DNA from: JAJDUF01 sp965238265
GTDB lineage: Bacteria > Chloroflexota > UBA11872 > UBA12225 > JAJDUF01
Direction: 5' to 3'
DNA length: 64,000 nt
Assembly (NCBI GenBank): GCA_965238265.1
Contig: OZ250185.1
Coordinates: 124,001-188,000, forward strand
Numbering within the stretch: the stretch's first letter is position 1; each line of letters starts with the position of its first letter. A program made the position numbers and the translations under genes. The notes beneath the pieces were generated by a model. It was not told the origin of the DNA, searched no databases, and was given only the letters and a program-made list of their open reading frames with translations. Shown here in pieces: positions 44,161-53,051 of the stretch.

Positions 44161-44279
44161 CCTATCCTTGTCAGGGAAGGGGGGCAGCGCGGCAACCGGC
44201 CGCTCCTGCTCTTCAGGGAATCGATCCGCACGGCGACCGTTAGCCCCTTCCCTGAAGGGAGGGGGTTGGGGGTAGGTCC
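44161..44279. repeat. Composite interspersed repeat
   Basis: TGTCAGGGAAGGGG, CTCTTCAGGGAATCG and, at 44243-44277, GCCCCTTCCCTGAAGGGAGG plus GGGTTGGGGGTAGGT. It closely resembles 4971-5045 and 23888-23956, so these are copies of one composite element. Confidence 0.75.
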
Positions 44280-44308
44280 GCATCTCCCCACTAACCACTA
44301 GCCACCGC

Positions 44309-46015
44309 TCACGGAATGACCGGCACGATCACCCGCGATGGCCGCGCGGCGTCGTGAAAGACCGTCTGCCGCGCCGTGACGAGGGCCGCCTCGGCGTAGT
44401 CGTTGCCGCCCGTATTGTGGTTGCGGTCGAAGTTCGGGAAGTCGCTGCTCGACACGTGGACCTCCAGCCGGTGCCCCGGCCGGAACAGATTGCTCGTCGG
44501 GTTCACCGCGATGCTGTACTCGTAGGCGCAGCCCGGCTCCAGCAGCGTCGGCTGCGTCAGCGAATCGCGGTAGCGGGCGCGCACGATCCCGTGGCATAGC
44601 TCCTGCGCGAAGCCGTCGGGCCAGCGATCCACCACCTTCACCACAAAGTCGGTATCCCTGGCCGTCGAGGCCGCCCACAGCCGCACCGTAATCGGCCCCG
44701 TCACTTCGAGCGCCTCCGTCAGGGGCGGCGTGCGATACACGAGCACGTCGCGCCGCCAATCCAACGGCCGCTGGTCCTGCGGCTCATGCTGCCCGGGCGG
44801 CGTATAGAGCGTCATCACCGGGTCGCGCGGGTCGTAGACGTACTCATCCGGCGGCTCGTCTTGGGGCGGTCGCTGCGACAGCGATCCGTCGCCGCCGGCC
44901 GTGTTCGCAGCCCCGCCACTGTGCAGGAAAAACTCGGTGAACGCCGTGCGCGCCAGCGGCCACTCGTGCTCGTCCCGCCACCGGTTGGCCCCCATGACGA
45001 ACAGGCGGATGGGCGGCCAGTCGTCCACCTCGTTCCGCTCGCCCCGCAGCCAGTAGCGAAACCACTGATCGGCCACCTCATAATAGTCCTGCTGCGCCGC
45101 CGGCCCGAAGTCCACGTCACCGAGGCGGCGCTGCCAGTCCGTGCTGGTGTGCGTCCACGGACCGATGATGAGATACTGATGCTCCCTGGCCCGCGCCGTC
45201 ATCCCCTGCTCGCGCATCCCGGTGAAGTGCTTGATCGTGCCAATCTGCTGGTCGTACCAGCCCGTGACGTTGAGCGCCGGCACCGCCACCCGCCGGTGCT
45301 TGTCCAGAAAGCCGAAGAAGTCGGTCGTGTGGTCGGCCAGCCAGCGCCGCCAATGCTCCCCCACGCCGTACATCACCGCATCGGGAATGTCCGCCAGCGG
45401 CAGGTACCACAGCCACTTGCTGCGGTCCCGCTCGTCCCACAGGCGCTCCGCCTCGTCGGTCGTATGCGGGCCGGACGTATCGCCGGCGCGGCGCCGCTCG
45501 TCCGGGGCCAGCGTATTGATGCTCCACCAGAGCACGCGCCCCAGCCGCAGCACGCCCGATAGCTCGCGGTCGAGCAGGTTGGCAGCGATCCCTTGTGGGA
45601 GCATGGCGACGAGGTGCGGGGGCCGCATGTGCGCCAGCTCCCACTGGGTCCAGCCGCAATAGGAACCGCCGAACGTGCCCACCTTGCCGTCGGACCACGG
45701 GAGTTGGGCCGCCCACTCCACCGTATCGTAGCCGTCCCCGGCGTCGCAGTGGTCCGCGCTGTAGAAGCCGGGCCGGAACGTGCCATCGGAGGCATACCGC
45801 CCGCGCACGTCCTGGACGATGGCCAGATACCCCCGCTCCGCAAACTGTTCCGCCATCTCGACGTGAATGTCGCGCTCTTTGCTGTAGGGCGTGCGGCAGA
45901 TCAGGGTCGGAAAGGGGCCGGTGCCCCGGGGCAGATAGAGGTCGGAGCGGAGGCGTGTGCCGTCGCGCATACGCGCAGCGACGTTCCGCTTGACCGTGTG
46001 CTCGACGGCTGACAT
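44309..46015 (-). CDS. CocE/NonD-family hydrolase (X-Pro dipeptidyl-peptidase S15 type)
   Basis: 568 residues. Alpha/beta-hydrolase N-terminal part with MRDGTRLRSDLYLPRG, RTPYSKER, DVRGRYASDGTF and the nucleophile elbow TFGGSYCGWTQW (Ser in GxSYxG). The C-terminal jelly-roll (DUF/PepX_C-like) has VLVYRTPPLTEALEVTGPI and GHRLEVHVSSSDFPNFDRN. The family includes cocaine esterase and glutaryl-7-ACA acylase. It may act on acyl or peptide-like esters; substrate unknown. Thirteen bases separate its start from the phosphatase stop upstream (46029), so the two probably form an operon. Confidence 0.88.
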   Translation of the reverse strand: MSAVEHTVKRNVAARMRDGTRLRSDLYLPRGTGPFPTLICRTPYSKERDIHVEMAEQFAERGYLAIVQDVRGRYASDGTFRPGFYSADHCDAGDGYDTVEWAAQLPWSDGKVGTFGGSYCGWTQWELAHMRPPHLVAMLPQGIAANLLDRELSGVLRLGRVLWWSINTLAPDERRRAGDTSGPHTTDEAERLWDERDRSKWLWYLPLADIPDAVMYGVGEHWRRWLADHTTDFFGFLDKHRRVAVPALNVTGWYDQQIGTIKHFTGMREQGMTARAREHQYLIIGPWTHTSTDWQRRLGDVDFGPAAQQDYYEVADQWFRYWLRGERNEVDDWPPIRLFVMGANRWRDEHEWPLARTAFTEFFLHSGGAANTAGGDGSLSQRPPQDEPPDEYVYDPRDPVMTLYTPPGQHEPQDQRPLDWRRDVLVYRTPPLTEALEVTGPITVRLWAASTARDTDFVVKVVDRWPDGFAQELCHGIVRARYRDSLTQPTLLEPGCAYEYSIAVNPTSNLFRPGHRLEVHVSSSDFPNFDRNHNTGGNDYAEAALVTARQTVFHDAARPSRVIVPVIP

Positions 46016-46028
46016 GGTGGCTCGCCTC

Positions 46029-46739
46029 TCAAGTCAGCAGTGCGGTCGGCAGGTGCTCCACCCGGTTGAAATACTGCATGACGATCATCCCGTCCCGGTT
46101 GAAGTCCAGGCGGCTGATAGCAGTATTGAGGTGGGGAAAGATCACCGTCGGCGGCCACGGGTGCCCGAATAGGCTGTAGAGGAGCACCGCAGCGAACCCC
46201 CCGTGCGTCACCAAGCCGATGTGCTCGTCGGTACCGGCGTAGCGGTCGCGTAGCTCCGCCGCGACGCGAGCGGCCCGCTCCAGCCACTGCTCCTCGGTCT
46301 CCTGCTCCCGATTCCACCAGCCGTCCTCGTCCACCTCCGGCGACAGCCGGATGCTCGGAAACTGCTCCGCCATCTCGGCCCGCTTCAGGCCCGGCAGCCC
46401 GCGCCCCTCGTGATAGTCGAGGAAGACGCCGCCCGTCTCGTGAATGTCCACCCAGACTTCCGGTTGCAGCCCGATAGCCTGGCCGATGGGCGCGGCCGTT
46501 TGCAGCGCGCGGCGCATTGCGCTCGTGAACAGCCGCGTGAAACGGAAGCCGGTGCGATTGACGTAGTGCGCGCCCGAACCGGGCTGCTCGGCCTCGGCCG
46601 GCGTGCTGGCGAGATACGCGGCCAGCAGGTCCGCTTGCTGCTCACCAAGTTCCGTCAGCGGCGGATCGGACACCCGTTCCGTCCAATCGGTGAGGGCATT
46701 GTTGTACGACTGCGCGTGGCGGATGATATAGAGCTGCAT
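46029..46739 (-). CDS. Histidine phosphatase family protein
   Basis: 236 residues starting MQLYIIRHAQSYNN, with the RHA nucleophile His and the second catalytic site IGLVTHGGFAAVLL. FTSAMRRALQTAAPIGQ provides the phosphate-pocket Arg. Phosphoglycerate-mutase-like fold; many members are broad phosphatases. It is the leading gene of a two-gene minus operon with the CocE-type hydrolase. Confidence 0.85.
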   Translation of the reverse strand: MQLYIIRHAQSYNNALTDWTERVSDPPLTELGEQQADLLAAYLASTPAEAEQPGSGAHYVNRTGFRFTRLFTSAMRRALQTAAPIGQAIGLQPEVWVDIHETGGVFLDYHEGRGLPGLKRAEMAEQFPSIRLSPEVDEDGWWNREQETEEQWLERAARVAAELRDRYAGTDEHIGLVTHGGFAAVLLYSLFGHPWPPTVIFPHLNTAISRLDFNRDGMIVMQYFNRVEHLPTALLT

Positions 46740-46844
46740 AGACGTGTTGCTCAGTGCCGACTAGGTATGACTGCCGAAGGTGTTCCCTCGCCGCGGGGTA
46801 AGCGCCATAGTAGCAGTTGCGGCGGGATTCGATGTACCGCCGGC

Positions 46845-46880
46845 GTCCCCCTGCCGCAGCGGGGGGACCATAGGGGGGCC
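46845..46880. repeat. GTCCCCCTGCCGCAGCGGGG-type interspersed repeat
   Basis: Near copy of 4871-4905 and 16153-16187, ending GGGGGGCC; lies just upstream of a promoter. Confidence 0.75.
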
Positions 46881-46883
46881 TGT

Positions 46884-46912
46884 TTGCCACCATTGTGATC
46901 ATATGCTATAGT
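46884..46912 (+). promoter_or_regulatory. Sigma70-type promoter for the Rad52-like gene
   Basis: TTGCCA (46884-46889) and TATAGT (46907-46912) with an exact 17-nt spacer, in an AT-rich stretch, 40 nt before ATG 46952, which has a GGGAGG site. Confidence 0.6.
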
Positions 46913-46951
46913 ATTAGATAATAAGTTCTATAGCGGGAAGGGAGGAGCGAC

Positions 46952-47784
46952 ATGGCAGTGACCAGCAGCCAGCAACCCGTGACCAGCGAACCGGCCCCGA
47001 ATTGCGGACCACAGACCATAGATCACGGAGCGAGTGTAGACTGGCAGGAGATCGGTCCCCAGCTCACCGAGCCGTTCTGTACGCCGAAATGGCGCGTCCA
47101 GCGCACGAGCAAAGAGCGTGTCCAGGGCAAGTATCCCGAGGGTACGCGCGGCCTGCTCGTCGCCTATATTGATGCGCGGCAGGTGTTCAGTCGGCTGGAC
47201 GAGCTTTTTGGCCCCGCCGGTTGGCAGACTAGCTATCGAGTGCTCGATGCCGCGAGTGGCGCGATAGAATGCACGCTCACCGTCGGGGGAATCAGTAAGT
47301 CCGATGTGGGGTATCCCAATCGTAGTGGGGGCGAGGAGCCGCTGAAAGCGGCGTACTCCGATGCCACCAAACGGGCGGCGGTTCAGTGGGGCATTGGGCG
47401 CTGGCTGTACGAGTTGCCGAGCCGCTGGAGTGAGATTGACGAGCGCGGTCGGCCCGTAGATGGCGGGGGGCGGCCCCCTGGGCTGGCCGCCAGGACAGGC
47501 GTGACCAAGACCCATGACCGGCGGCCAGTGGTCAGAAGCCGGTGGTCAGTGACCAAAATCGTCGGCCGACTCCAGAGCACAAGCCACCGGGCAACGGCAA
47601 CGGCAACGGCGAAGCGACCCCAAAACAGCGGGCCTTCATCGAGCGGCTGTGTGCGGCCAAAGGTGAGGACGTGACGGCGTATCCGGCGCACTCGAAACAG
47701 GAAGCCTCCGAGTCCATCAAGCGGCTCATGGCGCTCGCGCAGCCGCGCCCGGTGGCCGGGGCCGCGCCGGCTGCGGCAGCGTAA
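46952..47784 (+). pseudogene. Rad52/Rad22-like single-strand annealing protein, frameshifted
   Basis: The N-terminal ~165 residues (IGPQLTEPFCTPKWRVQRT, GTRGLLVAYIDARQVFSRL, AAYSDATKRAAVQWGIGRWLY) match the Rad52/Rad22 annealing core of phage and bacterial recombination proteins. Around 47520-47545 the frame changes. The C-terminal tail then reads NRRPTPEHKPPGNGNGNGEA, TPKQRAFIERLCAAKGEDV and SKQEASESIKRLMALA to 47784, a helical C-terminal domain often attached to such proteins. The site is a GTGGTCAG-rich stretch prone to slippage. The annealing core remains intact, so a truncated protein could act. A good promoter and Shine-Dalgarno suggest it is expressed. Confidence 0.75.
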
Positions 47785-47851
47785 ACTACCCAGGGGCTGC
47801 CTGGCGAGACAGCCGGTTTCCTCACCGAGCACGAGCGGCTTGGATTGGCTG

Positions 47852-48406
47852 ATGACTGGGATCATCTTTGCGACGCACAGCACCTCCCTCGACAACGAGC
47901 GCCGGCTGGCCTCAGGGCATGCCGATACGCCGCTGTCGCCACTGGGCCGGCGGCAGGCGGCGGCGCTGGGACAGCGCTACCGGGATACGTGCCTCGCTGC
48001 TGTCGTCTGCTCTGATCTGCAGCGGTCGTACTGCACCGCGGAGATCGCGTTCGCACAGCGCGACATCCCGATCATCAGAGACGCCCGGCTGCGCGAGTGC
48101 GACTATGGCGTGTTCACTGGACGCTCCAGCGAGATTGTGGATCAAGAACGGCCCAAGAGGCTCACCGAGCCATTTCCGGGTGGGGAGAGCTATACACAGG
48201 CCGCAGCCAGGGTGCGGAGCCTGCTCCAGGACATGGTGGAGCGCTACACTGGCCAGCGAATCATGCTGATCGGACATCGCGCAACGCAGTACGCCTTGGA
48301 GCACTGGCTCAACGGCGTCCCGCTCGCAGCGGCCGTCATAGCACCGTTCCAATGGCAGCCCGGCTGGACCTACCGGCTTGTGAGCGTGCCCGCACCATCG
48401 TCATAG
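47852..48406 (+). CDS. Histidine phosphatase family protein, divergent active site
   Basis: 184 residues from ATG 47852 (TTG 47840 also possible). IIFATHSTSLDNERRLASG replaces the usual RHG motif with ATHS: the His is kept but the preceding Arg is lost. CSDLQRSYCTAEIAFAQ and MLIGHRATQYALEHWLNG supply the other phosphate-pocket and second-His motifs. It may be a low-activity phosphatase or have another substrate. It sits 67 nt after the Rad52-like gene. Confidence 0.75.
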   Translation: MTGIIFATHSTSLDNERRLASGHADTPLSPLGRRQAAALGQRYRDTCLAAVVCSDLQRSYCTAEIAFAQRDIPIIRDARLRECDYGVFTGRSSEIVDQERPKRLTEPFPGGESYTQAAARVRSLLQDMVERYTGQRIMLIGHRATQYALEHWLNGVPLAAAVIAPFQWQPGWTYRLVSVPAPSS

Positions 48407-48505
48407 GGCCGCTCTTCCCCGGCGTGATAGCGGGGAGTGGTAGCCGCGCGCTCCACCGTTGGCGTATGATTGCCAGCGTTGAGAGCTTACAGGGGGAGGC
48501 ATGTC

Positions 48506-49375
48506 ATGGAACCGGAGCTGATTGCCGACTATGCGGAGTTAGCCGGTGAAGGCCCGCTCTGGCACGTCGCCGAGCAGCGCGTCTATTGGGTAGACATCAC
48601 CACCAGCCGTATCTTCCGTTACCATCCCGCCTCGGGCCGGCACGAGCTGTTCTACCAAGGCGAGGAAGACATCGGCGGGTTTACCTTTCAGGCGGATGGC
48701 TCGCTCTTGCTCTTCATGGCCCGTGGCGCCGTCAAGGTGCTGCGCGACGGCCGGCTGACCACGATCATTGACGAGATTCCGGCCGAGCGCCGCACGCGCT
48801 TCAATGACGTGATCGCCGATCCGGCCGGCCGGGTCTACTGCGGGACCATGCCGACGGACGGCGACGATGCGCGCCTCTACCGTCTCGACACCGATGGCAC
48901 CTTGACGGTCATGCTGGAAGGCATCGGCCTCTCGAACGGCATGGGCTTCACGCTCGACCACCGGCAGATGTACTTCACCGATACGTTCCGGCGCGAGATT
49001 TACCTGTTCGACTACGACCAGGCTACGGGCGCACTTACCGGGCAGCGGGTGTTCATGCACGTGCCGGATGACGAGGACGTGCTTGGTCCCGATGGCATGA
49101 CCGTGGATGCGGAGGGCTACGTGTGGAGTGCCCTGTGGGGCATCGGGTGCGTCGCCCGCTACCGGCCGGACGGCACCGAGGAGCGCCGCGTGCAGATTCC
49201 TGGCGTCAAGCGGGCCTCCAGCCTGATCTTCGGCGGCCCGGACATGGACGACATCTACGTCACGACCCAGGGCGCCGACGACAAACCGGCGGCCGGTCCC
49301 AATGCCGGCGCCTTCTTCCGCGCCCACGTCGGCATCCGCGGCCTCCCCGAATTCCACTCGCGCATCCAGCTCTAG
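48506..49375 (+). CDS. SMP-30/gluconolactonase-family protein
   Basis: 289 residues from ATG 48506 (AGGGGGAGG upstream). Six-bladed propeller with LAGEGPLWHVAEQRVYWVDI (metal Glu), RFNDVIADPAGRVYCGTM, IGLSNGMGFTLDHRQMYFTDTF, GPDGMTVDAEGYVWSALWGIGCV and VKRASSLIFGGPDMDDIYVTT. The calcium/zinc ligands of the sugar-lactonase family are in place. It likely hydrolyses an aldonolactone; no sugar-catabolic partner is adjacent. Confidence 0.88.
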   Translation: MEPELIADYAELAGEGPLWHVAEQRVYWVDITTSRIFRYHPASGRHELFYQGEEDIGGFTFQADGSLLLFMARGAVKVLRDGRLTTIIDEIPAERRTRFNDVIADPAGRVYCGTMPTDGDDARLYRLDTDGTLTVMLEGIGLSNGMGFTLDHRQMYFTDTFRREIYLFDYDQATGALTGQRVFMHVPDDEDVLGPDGMTVDAEGYVWSALWGIGCVARYRPDGTEERRVQIPGVKRASSLIFGGPDMDDIYVTTQGADDKPAAGPNAGAFFRAHVGIRGLPEFHSRIQL

Positions 49376-49393
49376 CGCCGGCGGAGGAATCCC

Positions 49394-50821
49394 ATGACTG
49401 CGTCGCTCGTTGACCAAGTGAACCCGGAGGACATACGGGAGCTCGACGCCCAGTATCGGCCGTTTCCCGATTTCGAGGCGTTTCTTGCCGCGTCTACGGT
49501 AGATATGGCTCCTTGGGAGCGAGTAGCGGCCGGCCTCCGGCAGAAGCAGGCCGACAGCGCTCCGGCCGACTTCGACCGCGCCGTCGAGGTGGCACTCCGC
49601 ACGGCCGCCGTGGACACCGGCGCGATTGAGGGTCTATACAAAGTTGACCATGGCTTTACGGTTACGGTGGCGGAGGAGCAACCGGGCTGGGAGGCGGAAG
49701 CCGACAAGAAAGGCGCGGCATTTCGACAACTATTCGCTTCACAGCTCCGGGGTTATGAGTTGGCCCGTAAGCTAGCAGTGGGAGACATGCCAATCAATGA
49801 AGCATGGATCCGGGAGTTGCACAGCGAGATCACCGCAGGTCAGCCGACCTATCGCGTGTGGATACCCTCACTCAAGAAGTATCAACAGCAAGCGTTGCCA
49901 AGGGGTCAGTACAAGACACAGTCGAATCATGTCCAGCAGGCAGACGGAGACCGGCATGCTTATGCGCCGGTTGATGATGTACCTGCGGAAATGCGGCGGT
50001 TGCTTGAACAGACACGAACGCCAGAATTTGACGCGGCGCATCCAAGCCTTCAGGCAGCTTATGCCCATTACGCGCTCGTGGTGATCCATCCCTTCGCCGA
50101 TGGCAATGGTCGAGTCGCACGAGCTATCGCTTCTGCCTTCCTCATCAAGTCGTGTGGTGTTCCCCTAGTGATCTGGTCGGACCAGGACGATGAGTATCTT
50201 GATGCGCTGGGAGCGGCCGACCAAGGAGACTACCGTTTGTTCGTGGACTTCATCTTCGACAGAGCACTGGATGCGATGGAAGCTGTCGCTGGTGGAATGG
50301 TCCCATTACTTGAAGAGGCCTCTGCAGAGCTTCGCAGCTTGCTGCAGACGCAACGCGGGTTGACTCACGGTGAGTTGGAGCAGGTTGGAGTTGAAGTCTT
50401 CAATTTCCTGATAAACAATGTGGATGTTCAGATAAGAGGCCTAGGTCTGCCTGGAGGTGTGAGGTGCGGGCTAGATGATGTCAGACTGATGATCGACCAT
50501 GAAGACGAGAACTACCGGACAGCTCTTCAGCATGATCCCGGTGTAGCAGTTGTGCAATTCGGGTCAAGGGCCCCAGCTGGAGCAAGATTGAATTGCCGAC
50601 TGCAACTGCTTTTTGCCAAGGACAAAGCGGCCCGATACCCCTTTCTTCTGAGGAGAGAAAATCCACTCGACGAGTTCCCAGTGCGACTTGCCGATGTGTA
50701 CCCTGAGGTGAGTGATTCGCTAGCGCAGCGAATTGATGCTTGGGTGGAGAGAATCATCGCAGAGGGTTTGCAGAGTCTTGCCCAGCAGGCTGAACAGTCT
50801 CTGCGTAAGGCCGGCTATTAG
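49394..50821 (+). CDS. Fic-domain AMP-transferase (class II, N-terminal inhibitory motif)
   Basis: 475 residues. Catalytic Fic motif HPFADGNGRVAR near residue 232 is intact. TGAIEGLY near residue 76 fits the autoinhibitory [S/T]xxxE[G/N] motif of class II Fic proteins, so activity is probably gated within the same chain. The N-terminal ~70 residues are not recognised. The C-terminal ~180 residues after the Fic fold also lack a clear family. Middle and 3' parts are AT-richer than the first ~300 nt. It starts 18 nt after the lactonase gene. The protein target is unknown. Confidence 0.87.
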   Translation: MTASLVDQVNPEDIRELDAQYRPFPDFEAFLAASTVDMAPWERVAAGLRQKQADSAPADFDRAVEVALRTAAVDTGAIEGLYKVDHGFTVTVAEEQPGWEAEADKKGAAFRQLFASQLRGYELARKLAVGDMPINEAWIRELHSEITAGQPTYRVWIPSLKKYQQQALPRGQYKTQSNHVQQADGDRHAYAPVDDVPAEMRRLLEQTRTPEFDAAHPSLQAAYAHYALVVIHPFADGNGRVARAIASAFLIKSCGVPLVIWSDQDDEYLDALGAADQGDYRLFVDFIFDRALDAMEAVAGGMVPLLEEASAELRSLLQTQRGLTHGELEQVGVEVFNFLINNVDVQIRGLGLPGGVRCGLDDVRLMIDHEDENYRTALQHDPGVAVVQFGSRAPAGARLNCRLQLLFAKDKAARYPFLLRRENPLDEFPVRLADVYPEVSDSLAQRIDAWVERIIAEGLQSLAQQAEQSLRKAGY

Positions 50822-50915
50822 CCAGGCACATCAGGGCATTTTTCAGTCCGGCCGACATACGGGCCCTCGACGCCCAGTGCTGCCGGAATCGCCGTCCAAA
50901 CGCTACACTCTAAGT

Positions 50916-51916
50916 ATGATCTCTCGCGCTTGGCTTGCGCCGCTGCGGTGCGTGTTGTGGCCGCTGCCGCTGCTGGTCGCGCTGCTCGTGCTCGCAGCGT
51001 GCGATCTAGGGGAAACCCAGCCGGCGCCTGCCCCGGCGACCCAGCCGGCGCCTCAGCCGACGACGCCACCGCCGCCGACTGCGCCACCGGCTGCGCCCAC
51101 GGCTCCTCCGGCCCCGACACCGGCGCCGCCGACGGCGACCACGCCACCACCACCGACGCCCGTCCCGGCAACGGCTACCGCGCCGCCACCACCAACACCG
51201 GTGCCGCCGACACGGCCACCACGCCGCCACCGCCGACGCCTGTGCCGCCGACGGCGACCATGCCACCACCACCGACGCCCGTGCCGCCGACAGCCACAAC
51301 TCCGCCACCACCCACGGCGACCAGTCCTCCGGCGCAGACGGCATCGCTGTACAAGGGCGTCGCGCAAGGCCTCACGCCGGAAGGCTTCGCGCTCTTGGGT
51401 GCGACCAATGCCCCGGTGACGATGACCGACTACTCGGACTTCTTGTGACCGCTCTGTGCCCGCTACGTGTTAGCGGTAGAGCCGATCATCATAGATAAGT
51501 ACGTGCGCCAAGGGCAGGTGAAGCTCGTCTTCCGCGCTGTGCTCAATCATGGCGAGCGCAGTATCCGCACCTCCGAGGCTGCCGCCTGCGCCGGGTTGCA
51601 GGGCCAGTTCTGGCAGCTGCACGAGTTGCTCTTCCAGCGTCAACGCGAAGTCCCGCGCGGCGGCGGTGACGCGCTAGTGGCCGGTATGCAGCAGTTCGCC
51701 GCATCCCTGCCGGGCCTCGATCAAGCCGCGTTCGCTACCTGCCTCACCGAGCGGACCACCCTCGAACACGTGCAGGCCACCGATGCCGAGCAACGCCAGC
51801 GCGGCGTCGTGCGGCAGCCGATCTTCGAGATCAGCGGGCCGGGCGGCATGCAGCGCCTGGTCGGCTTGCCGTCGGTTGAAGCGCTCTCGGCAGCGTTGGA
51901 CAAAGCTCTGGGTTAG
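50916..51916 (+). CDS. Lipoprotein thioredoxin/DsbA-fold selenoprotein (UxxC)
   Basis: ATG 50916 starts a lipoprotein signal (MISRAWLAPLRCVLWPLP, lipobox LLVLAACDLG) and a Pro/Thr/Ala-rich linker made of TPVPPTATTPPPP-like repeats. Within it the frame must shift once near 51210-51220. The domain then begins GLTPEGFALLGATNAPVTMT and reads DYSDFL-TGA-PLCARY, where related proteins have DFxCPFCRxY. The TGA (51446-51448) thus replaces the first active-site Cys; the second Cys is kept. The frame continues through IIIDKYVRQGQVKLVFRAVL, AAACAGLQGQFWQLHELLF and HVQATDAEQRQRGVV to 51916, as a full DsbA-like protein. A bSECIS-like hairpin begins 11 nt after TGA. The CcdA-like gene 15 nt downstream fits a thiol-redox role outside the membrane. 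Confidence 0.78.
51460..51476 (+). promoter_or_regulatory. Bacterial SECIS-like hairpin
   Basis: Perfect 6-bp stem CCGCTA/TAGCGG with a 5-nt loop CGTGT (G at loop position 2), 11 nt after the in-frame TGA. Spacing and 17-nt size match the minihelix geometry of known bacterial SECIS elements. Confidence 0.6.
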
Positions 51917-51931
51917 CGAAAGGTCGTCTGG

Positions 51932-52860
51932 ATGGCCCAAACCGGATTCGCTGCCCGCATCGCCCACAGCCGCCTGGGGCTGGCCGCCGCCTGCTGGCCA
52001 TTCTGCGCTGTGCTGCTCTTGGGTTTCCGTGCTGGCGCTCGTCATCGGCGTCGGGGGCAGCAACACCGTCGGAAACGACCCACTCGCCGCCGGGGCCGTG
52101 CTGGCGCTGGCGCCGGCAGCCTTTCTCTCCGGGCTGTTGAGCCTGCTCTCACCGTGTACGCTGCCGATCTTGCCGGCCTATTTCGCCTTCAGCTTTCAGG
52201 CGCGCCGGCAGCACGCGACGTTGATGAGCGTCGCCTTCTTCCTAGGGCTGGCTACGACGATGACGCTCCTCGGGGCCAGCGCCACGGCGTTGGGCAGCCT
52301 GCTACTCCAGTATCTCCAGCAGGTGACGGTGATCGGCGGTGTGGTGATTATCGTGTTTGGGGTGATGAGCGTGCTGGGCAAGGGCTTTGCCGGCATGCAG
52401 ATTCAGGCCCGACCTTCCGCGACCGTCGCCGGCTCGTATCTGTTGGGGGCGACGTTTGCCCTCGGCTGGACCACCTGTATCGGCCCGATTCTCGGTGCGC
52501 TGCTCACGCTGCTCGCGGCCCAAGGGTTGGCGATTGTCCAGGGTGCCGTGTTGGCCTTTATCTATACGCTGGGCCTGGGGCTACCCCTCATTCTCATCTC
52601 GACCTTCTTCAGCCGGCTGGACACCACTGGTGGGGTCTGGCGTGTGCTGCGCGGCCGGGGCTACGATGGTGTCTCTGGGCCGCGTCACCCTGCACCTGCA
52701 CACCACGAGCATGGTCAGCGGCCTGTTGCTCATCGGGCTGGGCTATCTACTCGCCTCAGGCCAGCTCACCGCCTTCACCGAAGTCGCAGCCAGCGGCGAT
52801 CTTTCGCTGCTCGTCCTCGACTTGGACGAGCGCCTCCGGCAGCTCTTCGGCCTGCAATAG
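51932..52860 (+). pseudogene. ccdA: CcdA/DsbD-type thiol-electron membrane transporter, two frameshifts
   Basis: Starts at ATG 51932 (MAQTGFAARIAHSRLG). It changes frame near 52020 into ALVIGVGGSNTVGND, LSLLSPCTLPILPAYFAF (first redox Cys motif), FALGWTTCIGPILGALLTLL (second Cys) and LGLGLPLILISTFFSRLDTT. It changes again near 52665 into MVSLGRVTLHLHTTSMVSGL and ends LDERLRQLFGLQ at 52860. Six or more hydrophobic helices are evident. CcdA passes electrons from cytoplasmic thioredoxin to extracytoplasmic thiol proteins, here plausibly the upstream lipoprotein selenoprotein. Family identity is strong; whether the two frameshifts are real is open. Confidence 0.78.
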
Positions 52861-52934
52861 CCCCGCCGCATGTGCCGCCGGCACGTCTGCGCCCCGTCAT
52901 TCGGAGGGAAAGCGGGAGTCTAGCCGGCCGCCCC

Positions 52935-53038
52935 CGGCCCCGTCCCGCGCACGCGGGAGAGGGCCGGGGAGAGGGCCACCGGTCCCGCCTCTGCCTTACT
53001 CCCCCTCTCCTGGGAGGAGAGGGGGCCGGGGGGTGAGG
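52935..53038. repeat. Interspersed GC-rich repeats
   Basis: 52935-52980 is a CCCCGGCCCCGTCCCGCGCA type with inverted GGGAGAGGGCCGGGG. 53001-53038 is CCCCCTCTCCTGGGAGGAGA followed by GGGGCCGGGGGGTGAGG. They separate the convergent CcdA-like and FAH genes. Confidence 0.7.
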
Positions 53039-53051
53039 TCCAGGCCCGTAC

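Noticed and set aside
43041..44243. 400-codon Pro/Arg-rich frame
   Set aside because: Consists of translated tandem and interspersed repeats, with similar frames on both strands; no coding signature.
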